A stretch of DNA of 64,000 bases, from positions 1-64,000 of the forward strand of contig CABUDI010000003.1 of assembly GCA_902490305.1 (NCBI GenBank), in the 5' to 3' direction. Shown here in pieces: positions 51,821-60,228 of this stretch. Below the pieces are notes generated by a model. That model did not search any database, was not told the DNA's origin, and was given only the letters and a program-made list of their open reading frames with translations. The stretch is from an uncultured Collinsella sp. (GTDB lineage: Bacteria; Actinomycetota; Coriobacteriia; Coriobacteriales; Coriobacteriaceae). The first letter of the stretch is position 1. Every line of letters starts with the position of its first letter. The position numbers were made by a program, and so were the translations under genes.

Positions 51821-53158
51821 ATGCAGTTCGATCAGGTGACGGTTATCGGTGGCGGTCTGGCGGGTTCGGAATGCGCGATCCAGCTGGCAGACCGCGGGTT
51901 TGCCGTAAAGCTGTGCGAGATGCGCCCCCAGGTGAGCTCCCCGGCTCACCATACCGATCACCTGGCAGAGCTCGTCTGCTCCAATTCGTTTAAGTCGACC
52001 CGTCCAGATTCCGCTGCTGGCCTACTAAAAGCCGAGCTCGAGCGCATGGGTTCGGTGCTGCTCGATTGCGCCCATCGCGCGGCTGTTCCCGCCGGTGGCG
52101 CCTTGGCGGTCGATCGCGTCAAGTTTTCCGAGTTTGTCGAGGCCGAGGTTGCCGCTCGTCCCAATATCGAGATCATTCACGGCGAGGTCACGCAGATTCC
52201 CGAGGGTCACGTGGTCATTGCCGCCGGCCCGCTGTGTTCACCGGCGCTGAGCGAAGAGGTCATGAAGCTCGTCGGTGGCGACGCCCTTGCGTTCTTCGAT
52301 GCCGCGGCGCCGATCGTCGATGCCTCCACGCTCGATATGGACGTGCTGTTCTCGCAGTCGCGCTACGAGGAGCAGGGGAGTGGCGACTATCTCAACGCTC
52401 CGCTCAACAAGGAGGAGTACGAGGCCTTTATCGAGGCGCTTACCACGGCCGACCGCGTGGTGCTCAAGGATTTTGAGGGCGGCGATCTGTTCCAGGCCTG
52501 CCAGCCTGCCGAGGAAGTTGCACGCACCGGCAAGGACGCCATTCGCTTTGGCGCCATGAAGCCCGTCGGCCTCATCGATCCGCGTACCGGACGTCGCCCC
52601 TGGGCGGCGATTCAGCTGCGTGCCGAGAACAAGGAGAAGACCGCCTATAACCTGGTGGGCTTCCAGACCAATCTGACCTTTGGCGAGCAGAAGCGCGTCT
52701 TTCATATGGTGCCGGGCCTGGAGAACGCTGAGTTCTTCCGCTACGGTGTCATGCACCGCAATACCTTTGTCGACGCCCCGCACGTGCTCGATGGCACCTT
52801 TGCCGTGCCCGGCACCGGCGTGCGCCTGGCCGGTCAGATCACCGGCACCGAGGGGTACATGGAAGCCGTGGCGACCGGTCTGCTCGCGGCGCTCAACACC
52901 TATGCCGAGGCTATCGGTGCCGCGGGCGTCGAGTTGCCGCGTGTGGGCGCCCTGGGCGCGCTCGTGGGCTATGCGACCGATCCTGCCACCGTGGGCTATC
53001 AGCCCATGCATGTCAACTTTGGCCTGGTGCCGCCACTCGAGGATGGTAAGCGCCGCAGCAAGCGCGACCGCTACCAGGCCTATGCGGATCGCGCCCTCGA
53101 GGCCCTTGATGCCTATCTGGCCACTCGCCCCGATCTGTTTGGAGGCGACCGGTCATAG
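51821..53158 (+). CDS. trmFO: tRNA m5U54 methyltransferase, folate/FAD-dependent
   Basis: TrmFO methylates U54 in the T-loop of tRNAs using methylene-tetrahydrofolate and FAD. It has 445 residues, with the FAD-binding VIGGGLAGSECA near the start, CEMRPQ, ELVCSNSFKS, and IRFGAMKPVGL, and FAVPGTGVRLAGQITGTEGY near the C-terminal half. ATG 51821 has AGAAAGG 9 bases upstream; TTG 51815 is too close. Its TAG stop shares two bases with the ATA at which xerC appears to begin. Confidence 0.95.
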   Translation: MQFDQVTVIGGGLAGSECAIQLADRGFAVKLCEMRPQVSSPAHHTDHLAELVCSNSFKSTRPDSAAGLLKAELERMGSVLLDCAHRAAVPAGGALAVDRVKFSEFVEAEVAARPNIEIIHGEVTQIPEGHVVIAAGPLCSPALSEEVMKLVGGDALAFFDAAAPIVDASTLDMDVLFSQSRYEEQGSGDYLNAPLNKEEYEAFIEALTTADRVVLKDFEGGDLFQACQPAEEVARTGKDAIRFGAMKPVGLIDPRTGRRPWAAIQLRAENKEKTAYNLVGFQTNLTFGEQKRVFHMVPGLENAEFFRYGVMHRNTFVDAPHVLDGTFAVPGTGVRLAGQITGTEGYMEAVATGLLAALNTYAEAIGAAGVELPRVGALGALVGYATDPATVGYQPMHVNFGLVPPLEDGKRRSKRDRYQAYADRALEALDAYLATRPDLFGGDRS

Positions 53159-54075
53159 CTTTTGACCTGTACGACACCGTCGACTCGTTTATCGCCTATA
53201 TCGCACGTGTCGAGGGACTTTCTCCCAATACGGTGACGGCCTATGGCTCGAGGCTGGAGCGCTTTGCTGCCTGGTGCGAGCGCGAGGATATCGATGCCTT
53301 CGCTGCCGACGTGCGCACCATTCGTCGCTATCTTGCCGAGTTTTCGCGTGAACAGGTGGCTCCCCGAACGCTTGCGGCGCATCTGTCTGCCATTCGCTCG
53401 CTCTATCGGTGGATGGCTGCCGAGGGGATTGTCGAGGGCGATGCGGTCTCGGCGATCGCATCGCCCAAGCTGCCGCGTGACCTGCCGGGCGTTCTTACGA
53501 CCCAGCAGGTCGAGGCGCTGCTCAAGACGCCTGATACCTCGACGCCCGCGGGACTGCGCGATGCGGCGATGCTCGAGCTGCTCTATGCATCCGGCGCCCG
53601 TATCTCTGAGCTCGCAGCACTCAATGTGGAGTCTATCGCTTGGTCCGAACGCACGCTGCGCCTTTGGGGCAAGGGGAGCAAAGAACGTATCGTCCCTCTG
53701 TATCGTCGTGCGCTCGAGGCGACGCGTCTCTATATTGAGGAGGGGAGGCCGGAATTGCTCGCTCAGGCAAAGCGTCGTGACCCCGCTACCGGGCCGCATC
53801 CGCTGCTTATATCGGCGCGCGGCAATCGCATGAGCGCCGCCATGCTCCGGCGGCGGTTCCATACGCTGGCGACGCTCGCCGGCATTCCGGCCGACATCGC
53901 CCCGCATGCGATGCGCCATACCTTTGCGACCGACTTGCTCGAGGGCGGTGCGGACCTGCGCTCGGTTCAAGAGCTGCTGGGTCATGCGAGTCTGTCCACG
54001 ACGCAGATCTACACGCATCTCACACCCGATCGGCTCAAACGTGCCGTGGCTCAAGCCCATCCCCGCGGCGAATAG
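53155..54075 (+). CDS. xerC: Tyrosine recombinase XerC/XerD, apparent ATA start
   Basis: This enzyme resolves chromosome dimers at dif by site-specific recombination. It has 306 residues, of usual size. The N-terminal SAM-like domain runs from SFIAYIARVEGLSPNTV. The catalytic set is complete: Arg in GARISELAAL, Lys in WGKGSKERI, HxxR in APHAMRHTF, His in LLGHASLSTT, and Tyr in QIYTHLT. No ATG, GTG or TTG lies in frame between the upstream stop (TGA 53107-53109) and GTG 53233, which would cut off 26 conserved residues. ATA 53155 has GGAGG 9 bases upstream and overlaps the trmFO stop; CTG 53167 is the other option. Confidence 0.9.
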   Translation: MAFDLYDTVDSFIAYIARVEGLSPNTVTAYGSRLERFAAWCEREDIDAFAADVRTIRRYLAEFSREQVAPRTLAAHLSAIRSLYRWMAAEGIVEGDAVSAIASPKLPRDLPGVLTTQQVEALLKTPDTSTPAGLRDAAMLELLYASGARISELAALNVESIAWSERTLRLWGKGSKERIVPLYRRALEATRLYIEEGRPELLAQAKRRDPATGPHPLLISARGNRMSAAMLRRRFHTLATLAGIPADIAPHAMRHTFATDLLEGGADLRSVQELLGHASLSTTQIYTHLTPDRLKRAVAQAHPRGE

Positions 54076-54124
54076 TGGCTGGGACGTCTCGCGCCGCGCT
54101 CAGGTGTGTGGTTTTGATTGCGGG

Positions 54125-54153
54125 TTGGCAGGAAGATGCATTCCTGCTATCAT
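54125..54153 (+). promoter_or_regulatory. Promoter of rpsB-tsf
   Basis: TTGGCA at 54125-54130 and TATCAT at 54148-54153, spaced exactly 17 bases. The leader to rpsB is about 135 bases and GC-rich, with competing short pairings such as GTGC/GCAC and CCCGG/CCGGG. It may carry S2 autoregulation. Confidence 0.7.
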
Positions 54154-54294
54154 TCATCGGGTTGCTTCACGGCAACATGTTTTTATCACGCACGCGCGGC
54201 TACTTCATACCGTGGTGCCCGGGCTTTGGTAGCACATGTCCGGGTTGGTTTTGGAGGATGACCCCGCGCGGAGGCAAACCACAGGAGGTTTAAC

Positions 54295-55023
54295 ATGGCT
54301 ACCAAGATTAATATCCGCACCCTGCTCGAGGCCGGCTGCCACTTCGGTCACCAGACCCGTCGCTGGAACCCCAAGATGAAGCCGTTCATCTTCGGTGAGC
54401 GCAACGGCATCTACATCCTCGACCTCAAGCAGACCATCCTCGACGCCGACCAGGCCTACACCTTCGTCAAGAACGTCGCTAAGGGTGGCAACGTGCTGTT
54501 CGTCGGCACCAAGAAGCAGGCTCAGGAGGCCGTCAAGAACGCTGCTGAGCGCGCCAACATGCCTTACATCAACCAGCGTTGGCTCGGCGGTATGCTGACC
54601 AACTTCGTCACCATCCGCTCCCGCATTAACCGCATGGAGGAGCTCGAGGCCATGGTCGAGGACGGCCGCATGGCTGTTCTGCCCAAGAAGGAGCAGGCTG
54701 TGCTCGGCAAGGAGCTCACCAAGCTCCAGACCAACCTCGGTGGCGCCCGCGACATGAAGGGTCTGCCCCAGGCTCTCTTCGTCATCGACACCAAGCGCGA
54801 GGAGAACGCCATCAAGGAGGCTCAGCGCCTGAACATCCCCGTCGTCGCTCTGATCGACACCAACTCCGATCCCGACGAGGTCGAGTACGGCATCCCCTGC
54901 AACGATGACGCTATCTCCGCTGTCACCCTTATGTGCGAGCTCATGGCTGACGCCTGCCTCGCTGGCTCCGGCAAGGAGCAGGTCTCCGAGGCCGAGATGG
55001 CCGCTGAGCCCAAGGCCGAGTAA
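54295..55023 (+). CDS. rpsB: 30S ribosomal protein S2
   Basis: A 242-residue small-subunit protein. It contains LLEAGCHFGHQTRRWNPKM, YIFDLKQT-like YILDLKQTI, FVGTKKQAQEAV, YINQRWLGGMLTNFVTI, and VVALIDTNSDPDEVEYGIPCNDDA. AGGAGG lies 4 bases before the ATG. tsf follows in the usual two-gene operon. Confidence 0.98.
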   Translation: MATKINIRTLLEAGCHFGHQTRRWNPKMKPFIFGERNGIYILDLKQTILDADQAYTFVKNVAKGGNVLFVGTKKQAQEAVKNAAERANMPYINQRWLGGMLTNFVTIRSRINRMEELEAMVEDGRMAVLPKKEQAVLGKELTKLQTNLGGARDMKGLPQALFVIDTKREENAIKEAQRLNIPVVALIDTNSDPDEVEYGIPCNDDAISAVTLMCELMADACLAGSGKEQVSEAEMAAEPKAE

Positions 55024-55068
55024 ATCAGTCTTAGTTAATTCTTTTTCATCTCTTTGAAAGGAACCACA

Positions 55069-55938
55069 ATGGCCCAGATTACCGCCGCTATGGTCAAGCA
55101 GCTCCGCGAGATGACCGACTCCCCGATGATGGAGTGCAAGAAGGCTCTCGTCGAGGCTGACGGCGACATGGACGCCGCTGTCGACGTTCTGCGTAAGAAC
55201 GGCCTTGCCAAGGCTGCCAAGAAGGCTGGCCGTGAGACCAACGAGGGCGCTGTCGCCGCGTTCGTCTCCGAGGATGGCAAGACCGGCGCTCTGCTCGAGC
55301 TCTCCTGCGAGACCGACTTCGTTGGCTCCAACGCCAAGTTCACCGGCTTTGCTTCCAAGGTCGCTGAGGTTGTCGCTACCACCGAGCCTGCTGACGTCGA
55401 CGCTCTGCTCGAGAAGCCGATGGGCGAGGAGACCGTTTCCTCCGAGCTCACCGAGATGATTCACATCATGGGCGAGAACATGAAGATCTCCCGCTTCGCT
55501 GCTCGCAAGGCTGAGAACGGCGCGCTCGCTTCTTACATCCACATGGGTGGTAAGATCGGCGTCCTCGTCGAGTTCGCCTTCGAGAAGGCTGAGACCGCTC
55601 AGGCTGAGTCCTTCAAGACCTTCGCTCACGACGTTGCCCTTCAGGTTGCCGCCGTCGCCCCGATCTGCGCTACCCGCGATCAGGTTCCGGCCGAGACCGT
55701 CGAGCACGAGAAGCAGATCTACATGGCTCAGGCTGCCGAGTCCGGTAAGCCCGAGGCTATCCAAGAGAAGATGGCTGTCGGCCGTCTGGAGAAGTTCTAC
55801 AAGCAGTCCGTGCTCACCGAGCAGGAGTTCATCAAGGACAGCTCCCTCACCATCAAGAAGTACGCTGAGCAGGTCTCCAAGGAGCTCGGCGACACCATTA
55901 CCGTCGTTGCCTTTGACCGTCTGGTCCGTGGCGAGTAA
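55069..55938 (+). CDS. tsf: Elongation factor Ts
   Basis: EF-Ts recycles EF-Tu by exchanging GDP for GTP. It has 289 residues. The N-terminal UBA-like domain has VKQLREMTDSPMMECKKAL, then ELSCETDFVGSN and the dimerisation core SYIHMGGKIGVLVEF. ATG 55069 follows AAAGGAA; an ATG at 55054 lies upstream of that site. A strong terminator follows. Confidence 0.98.
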   Translation: MAQITAAMVKQLREMTDSPMMECKKALVEADGDMDAAVDVLRKNGLAKAAKKAGRETNEGAVAAFVSEDGKTGALLELSCETDFVGSNAKFTGFASKVAEVVATTEPADVDALLEKPMGEETVSSELTEMIHIMGENMKISRFAARKAENGALASYIHMGGKIGVLVEFAFEKAETAQAESFKTFAHDVALQVAAVAPICATRDQVPAETVEHEKQIYMAQAAESGKPEAIQEKMAVGRLEKFYKQSVLTEQEFIKDSSLTIKKYAEQVSKELGDTITVVAFDRLVRGE

Positions 55939-55961
55939 ATAAGCTCTTGTAGCTGGTAATG

Positions 55962-55996
55962 AGCAGGCTGTGGGTTTTACTCACAGCCTGCTTTTT
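55962..55996 (+). terminator. Intrinsic terminator of rpsB-tsf
   Basis: An 11-bp stem (55962-55972 with 55982-55992) with a 9-base loop, followed by a T-run to 55996. Confidence 0.92.
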
Positions 55997-56056
55997 CATG
56001 GCTCTTCTTAGAGCCTTTGATAGAATGTTGAGAGTTCAATCTAAAGGAGGATCGCT

Positions 56057-56779
56057 TTGTCCGACATCCGATATAAACGCGTGCTTCTTAAGCTTTCCGG
56101 CGAAGCGCTGATGGGCGACGGCCAATATGGCATCGACCCCAAGGTTACCGACCATCTTGCCAAGCAGGTCAAGGAGCTGCTCGCCGTTGGCCATGAGGTC
56201 GGCGTCGTTGTCGGCGGCGGCAATATTTTCCGCGGCATGGCAGGCGCTGCCGGTGGCATGGAGCGTGCTCAGGCCGACTACATGGGCATGCTGGCAACCG
56301 TTATGAACGCGCTCGCCCTGCAGGATGCCTTCGAGCATAACGATGTTCCCTGCCGCGTGATGAGCGCTATCCAGATGAACGAGATCTGCGAGCCCTATAT
56401 TCGCCGTCGCGCCATCAACCACCTTTCCAAGGGCAACGTCGTTATTTTTGCCGCCGGTTCGGGCAATCCGTACTTTACGACCGACACCGCCGCGGCTCTT
56501 CGTGCGTGCGAGATCGGCGCCGAGATTCTGATTAAAGCCACCAAGGTTGACGGCATCTACGACAAGGATCCCGTCAAGTGCGCCGACGCCGTCCGTTTTG
56601 ACAAGATTACCTATCACGAGGTTCTCGTCCGCGGTCTGCAGGTTATGGATTCCACGGCTACGGCACTGTGCCAGGACAACCGTATGCCGATTTTGGTCCT
56701 CAACATCGATGGCGAGGACACCGTCAAGCGCGCGCTTTCGGGTGAGCCCGTCGGCACGCTCGTCTATCAGGAGGATTAA
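56057..56779 (+). CDS. pyrH: UMP kinase
   Basis: This enzyme phosphorylates UMP to UDP, feeding all pyrimidine nucleotides. It has 240 residues. It starts YKRVLLKLSGEALMGD, with VGVVVGGGNIFRG, AGSGNPYFTTDTAAALRA, and KVDGIYDKDPVK. TTG 56057 has AAAGGAGG 6 bases upstream. Frr follows after 2 bases, as in most bacteria. Confidence 0.97.
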   Translation: MSDIRYKRVLLKLSGEALMGDGQYGIDPKVTDHLAKQVKELLAVGHEVGVVVGGGNIFRGMAGAAGGMERAQADYMGMLATVMNALALQDAFEHNDVPCRVMSAIQMNEICEPYIRRRAINHLSKGNVVIFAAGSGNPYFTTDTAAALRACEIGAEILIKATKVDGIYDKDPVKCADAVRFDKITYHEVLVRGLQVMDSTATALCQDNRMPILVLNIDGEDTVKRALSGEPVGTLVYQED

Positions 56780-56781
56780 GC

Positions 56782-57318
56782 ATGGCAGAGAACATCACCG
56801 CCCATATGGACAAGTCGCTCGAGTCCCTCAAGCATAACTTCTCCAAGGTCCGTACCGGCCGCGCCAATGCCAACATTCTGTCCGACATCACCGTCGATTA
56901 TTACGGTGTTCCCACGCCGGTCACGCAGGTTGCCGCCGTCAAGACCCCCGAGGCCCACATGCTGCTCATCGAGCCGTGGGACAAGGCACTCATCAACGCT
57001 ATCGTCAAGGCCATCGGCGCTTCCGATCTGGGTATTACCCCCAACTCCGATGGCACCGTCGTTCGTCTGCCGTTCCCGGCTCCCACCGAGGAGCGCCGTC
57101 GCGAGCTCGTCAAGGAGTGCCGCGAGTACGCCGAGCAGGCCAAGGTGTCTATCCGTAACATCCGTCGCGACTTCAACAACAAGCTTGAGCGCGATGAGGA
57201 GCTCACCGAGGACGATGTCCGTCGCGAGCAGGCCAAGGTCCAGAAGCACACCGATGAGTATGTCGCCAAGGTCGAGGAGCTTCTGAAGGAAAAAGAAGCC
57301 GAGGTCATGGAGATCTAA
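56782..57318 (+). CDS. frr: Ribosome recycling factor
   Basis: With EF-G this factor splits post-termination ribosomes. It has 178 residues, slightly short of the usual 185. LKHNFSKVRTGRANANIL lies near the start, DYYGVPTPVTQVA and later PTEERRRELVKECREYAEQAK and SIRNIRRDFNNKL. A coiled three-helix bundle is expected. It lies between pyrH and uppS with 1-2 base gaps. Confidence 0.97.
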   Translation: MAENITAHMDKSLESLKHNFSKVRTGRANANILSDITVDYYGVPTPVTQVAAVKTPEAHMLLIEPWDKALINAIVKAIGASDLGITPNSDGTVVRLPFPAPTEERRRELVKECREYAEQAKVSIRNIRRDFNNKLERDEELTEDDVRREQAKVQKHTDEYVAKVEELLKEKEAEVMEI

Positions 57319-57319
57319 G

Positions 57320-58114
57320 GTGCAATACGACGAGCATAAACTGGTCGAGTACTTTGCCGACGCCCCTGCGGGCGTCGGTTTTTCCGACCTTGACCTCAAT
57401 AACATTCCGCACCATATCTCGTGCATCATGGACGGCAATGGTCGTTGGGCCACATCGCGCGGTCTTGCACGCACCGAGGGCCACAAGGCGGGTATCGTCT
57501 CCCTTCGTGAGATTATTACCGCCTGCGTGCGTCTGGGCGTCGACGTGCTTTCGGCCTATGCGTTTTCTACCGAAAACTGGAACCGCCCGCAGCATGAGGT
57601 CAACGTCTTGATGCACCTGTTTGCCAAGACGTTTATCGACGAGCTGCCGCTTCTGAAGCGCGAAAACGTGCGCGTTGTCTTTTTGGGTGACATTTCCGCG
57701 CTGCCCAAGAAGACCCGCGACGTTTTTGAACGCGGTCTTGCCGAGTGCGCCAATCACACCGGCATGACGCTGGCGCTTGCCGTCAACTACGGCGCGCGTG
57801 CCGAGATTACCCGCGCTGTCCGTCAGATCGCACTCGACGCTGCCGCCGATAAGATCGATCCTGGCGCAATTGATGACGACATGGTGGCTTCCCACCTCTA
57901 TACCGCCGGCCTTCCCGATCCTGAGCTTGTGATTCGCACTTCTGGTGAGCTGCGCCTTTCGAACTATCTGCTGTGGCAGGTGGCTTATTCCGAATTCTAC
58001 GTCACCGATACCTATTGGCCCGACTTTGATCGTTGGGGCCTTGTCGACGCCATTTTGGCCTATCAGGGCCGTGACCGTAGGTTTGGTGGACTGAGCAAGA
58101 CCGAGGAGGCTTAA
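57320..58114 (+). CDS. uppS: Undecaprenyl diphosphate synthase (cis-prenyltransferase)
   Basis: This enzyme builds the C55 lipid carrier for peptidoglycan and surface polysaccharides. It has 264 residues. The catalytic aspartate is in HISCIMDGNGRWAT, followed by GHKAGIVSLREI, YAFSTENWNRP, and near the end VIRTSGELRLSNYLLWQ. GTG 57320 begins one base after frr stops. About 25 extra residues precede the usual start. Its product would serve the wall-polysaccharide genes at the left end. Confidence 0.96.
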   Translation: MQYDEHKLVEYFADAPAGVGFSDLDLNNIPHHISCIMDGNGRWATSRGLARTEGHKAGIVSLREIITACVRLGVDVLSAYAFSTENWNRPQHEVNVLMHLFAKTFIDELPLLKRENVRVVFLGDISALPKKTRDVFERGLAECANHTGMTLALAVNYGARAEITRAVRQIALDAAADKIDPGAIDDDMVASHLYTAGLPDPELVIRTSGELRLSNYLLWQVAYSEFYVTDTYWPDFDRWGLVDAILAYQGRDRRFGGLSKTEEA

Positions 58115-58116
58115 TC

Positions 58117-59016
58117 GTGTCCGATCGTCCCAAGGCATCTGCTCCCAAGACGCCTGCGCGCAAAGCTGCCACTGCGGGAACGCCTGCAGTGAAGAGCGGC
58201 ACCGGTTCGTGGCTGGCGGGCTTTATTACCCGTGCCGCCGCCGGTATCGTCTACGCCGTTGTCTTTATCCTGTGCCTGGTTTTGGGTATCGTGCCCACGG
58301 CCATCTTTGTTTCCGTCATGAGCGGTCTGTGCTGCTATGAGTTTTTCCGTATGACAAGGCTCGATGGCAAGATGGCTAACGAGCGCATGGGTATCGCTGC
58401 CGCCGTGCTCTTTCCGCTGTCGGCGTTGGGCGATTCGATGCTGCTGAATGCCCTGCTTTTTGCCCTGATGCTCGCTGTGGGCATTTGGTATGTCTGGTCG
58501 CCGCGTACCCGCATATCCGATGTTGCCGTGACACTCATGGGTCCCATCTACACCGGTTTTATGCTGTCGTCTATCGTGCTGCTGCGCGATGCCGTGCCCG
58601 GTTTTGCCGGCGCCCTGCTTTCGGTGGGTGTTTGCGCGTCTCTCTGGGTCTCCGATTCGTTTGCCTATATCGTGGGTAGCCGTATCGGCAAACACAAGAT
58701 GGTTCCCAAGATCTCTCCCAAAAAGAGCTGGGAGGGGTTTGTTGGCGGCATCCTGGGCTCGGTTTTGATTTGGCTCATCCTGTGGGCGACGCATTTCTTC
58801 AAGCTCAGCCTGCCCTATGCGCTGCTGTGCGGCGTGGTCGTGTCCATTCTGGGCGTTATCGGCGACCTTATCGAGTCGCGCATCAAGCGCGGTGTGGGCG
58901 TCAAAGATTCCGGCAACCTTATCCCGGGCCACGGCGGCATGCTCGATCGTAGCGATTCGCTTATCTTCGGCTGCATCACCGCGCAGCTGATGCTGATGAT
59001 CGGAGGCGTGCTGTAA
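58117..59016 (+). CDS. cdsA: Phosphatidate cytidylyltransferase
   Basis: This enzyme makes CDP-diacylglycerol, the branch point of phospholipid synthesis. It has 299 residues and about seven membrane spans. The signature GDLIESRIKRGVGVKDSGN, then IPGHGGMLDRSDS, is complete. The first 30 residues are a Lys/Ala/Pro-rich cytoplasmic segment. GTG 58117 has GGAGG 7 bases upstream. Its stop shares a base with the dxr start (TAATG). Confidence 0.96.
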   Translation: MSDRPKASAPKTPARKAATAGTPAVKSGTGSWLAGFITRAAAGIVYAVVFILCLVLGIVPTAIFVSVMSGLCCYEFFRMTRLDGKMANERMGIAAAVLFPLSALGDSMLLNALLFALMLAVGIWYVWSPRTRISDVAVTLMGPIYTGFMLSSIVLLRDAVPGFAGALLSVGVCASLWVSDSFAYIVGSRIGKHKMVPKISPKKSWEGFVGGILGSVLIWLILWATHFFKLSLPYALLCGVVVSILGVIGDLIESRIKRGVGVKDSGNLIPGHGGMLDRSDSLIFGCITAQLMLMIGGVL

Positions 59017-60203
59017 TGTCATTCCAGACGACGTATGGCCCCGATGGACGCCTCCGTGTTGCCATCCTGGGTTGTACGGGCTCCATCGGCACCCAGGCGC
59101 TCGATGTGTGCCGCCAGCATGCCGATCGCCTGCAGGTGACGGCGCTGTCCGTTAACTCCAGTACCTCCGAGCTTGTTGCCGCTGCCCGCGAGTTCTCGGT
59201 TTCGGCGGTTGCCGTGGCCGATGTCGCTCATGGCGATGACGCCGTGCTGCAGGAGTTGCCCGAGGGAACGAAGCTCGGCGTTGGCGCGCAGGCGGTTTGC
59301 GAGCTCGCGCGTCGCGACGATGTCGACTGCGTACTCGTCGCTATTGTGGGTGCCGCCGGTCTCGAGGCGAGCCATGCGGCCTTGACCTCAAGTAAGCGCC
59401 TTGCCCTTGCCAACAAGGAGTCCCTCGTCGTCGGTGGCGACTTGCTTATGCCGTTGGCGCAACCGGGCCAGCTTATTCCAGTCGACTCTGAGCACTCCGC
59501 CATCTTCCAGTGCTATCTGGGGGAGAACCCACGCGAGGCTCATTGTATTTGGCTCACCTGCTCGGGCGGTCCGTTTTTTGGCCGCACGCGCGACGAGCTC
59601 GACCGCGTGACGCGTGCCGATGCCCTCGCACATCCCACGTGGGCCATGGGCGCCAAGATCACCATCGACTCCGCCACCCTCATGAACAAGGGCCTGGAGC
59701 GCATTGAGGCCATGCATCTGTTTAACTGCGACCTCGATTTCATTAACGTGGTCGTGCAGCGTCAGTCCAAGATTCACTCTATGGTCGAGTTCTCCGACGG
59801 CTCCGTGATGGCGCATCTCGGTGCTTCCGACATGCGTATTCCCATCCAGTTCGCGTTCTCGTATCCCGAGCGTTGGGATACTCCGGCGCCTCGTATCGAT
59901 TTTCGCGAGTTGGGGCAGCTCACGTTTGATGCTGCCGACATGGATACCTTCCGCTGTCTGGCACTGGCCGAGCGTGCCGGCAAGACGGGTGGCACCATGC
60001 CGTGCGTGCTCAATGCCGCCAACGAGGTCGCCGTCGATGCCTTCCTGCGCGATGGCTGCAGCTTTACCGATATCGATCGCATTGTGGAATCCTGCATGGA
60101 TGCCCACGATGTGCAGGCGGTCGATTCGTTTGAGCAACTTCACGATATCGATGCGTGGGCGCGTGAAAAGGCTGCGCAGGTACTCGTCGCAACCCGTTCC
60201 TAA
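59016..60203 (+). CDS. dxr: 1-deoxy-D-xylulose 5-phosphate reductoisomerase
   Basis: This enzyme makes MEP, the first committed step of the non-mevalonate isoprenoid route. It has 395 residues. NADPH binds at ILGCTGSIGTQALDV near the start. ALANKESLVVGGDLL and PVDSEHSAIFQCL-type metal region, then WAMGAKITIDSATLMNKGLE, mark the catalytic core. It supplies precursors to uppS in the same operon. ispG, a later step, lies two genes downstream. Confidence 0.97.
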   Translation: MSFQTTYGPDGRLRVAILGCTGSIGTQALDVCRQHADRLQVTALSVNSSTSELVAAAREFSVSAVAVADVAHGDDAVLQELPEGTKLGVGAQAVCELARRDDVDCVLVAIVGAAGLEASHAALTSSKRLALANKESLVVGGDLLMPLAQPGQLIPVDSEHSAIFQCYLGENPREAHCIWLTCSGGPFFGRTRDELDRVTRADALAHPTWAMGAKITIDSATLMNKGLERIEAMHLFNCDLDFINVVVQRQSKIHSMVEFSDGSVMAHLGASDMRIPIQFAFSYPERWDTPAPRIDFRELGQLTFDAADMDTFRCLALAERAGKTGGTMPCVLNAANEVAVDAFLRDGCSFTDIDRIVESCMDAHDVQAVDSFEQLHDIDAWAREKAAQVLVATRS

Positions 60204-60228
60204 CCCATAAGGATTGCTTTTTCGTTTT

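Noticed and set aside
53155..54075. xerC as a phage or island integrase
   Set aside because: Its length, full catalytic set and its place after trmFO match the housekeeping XerC/XerD. No phage genes are nearby.
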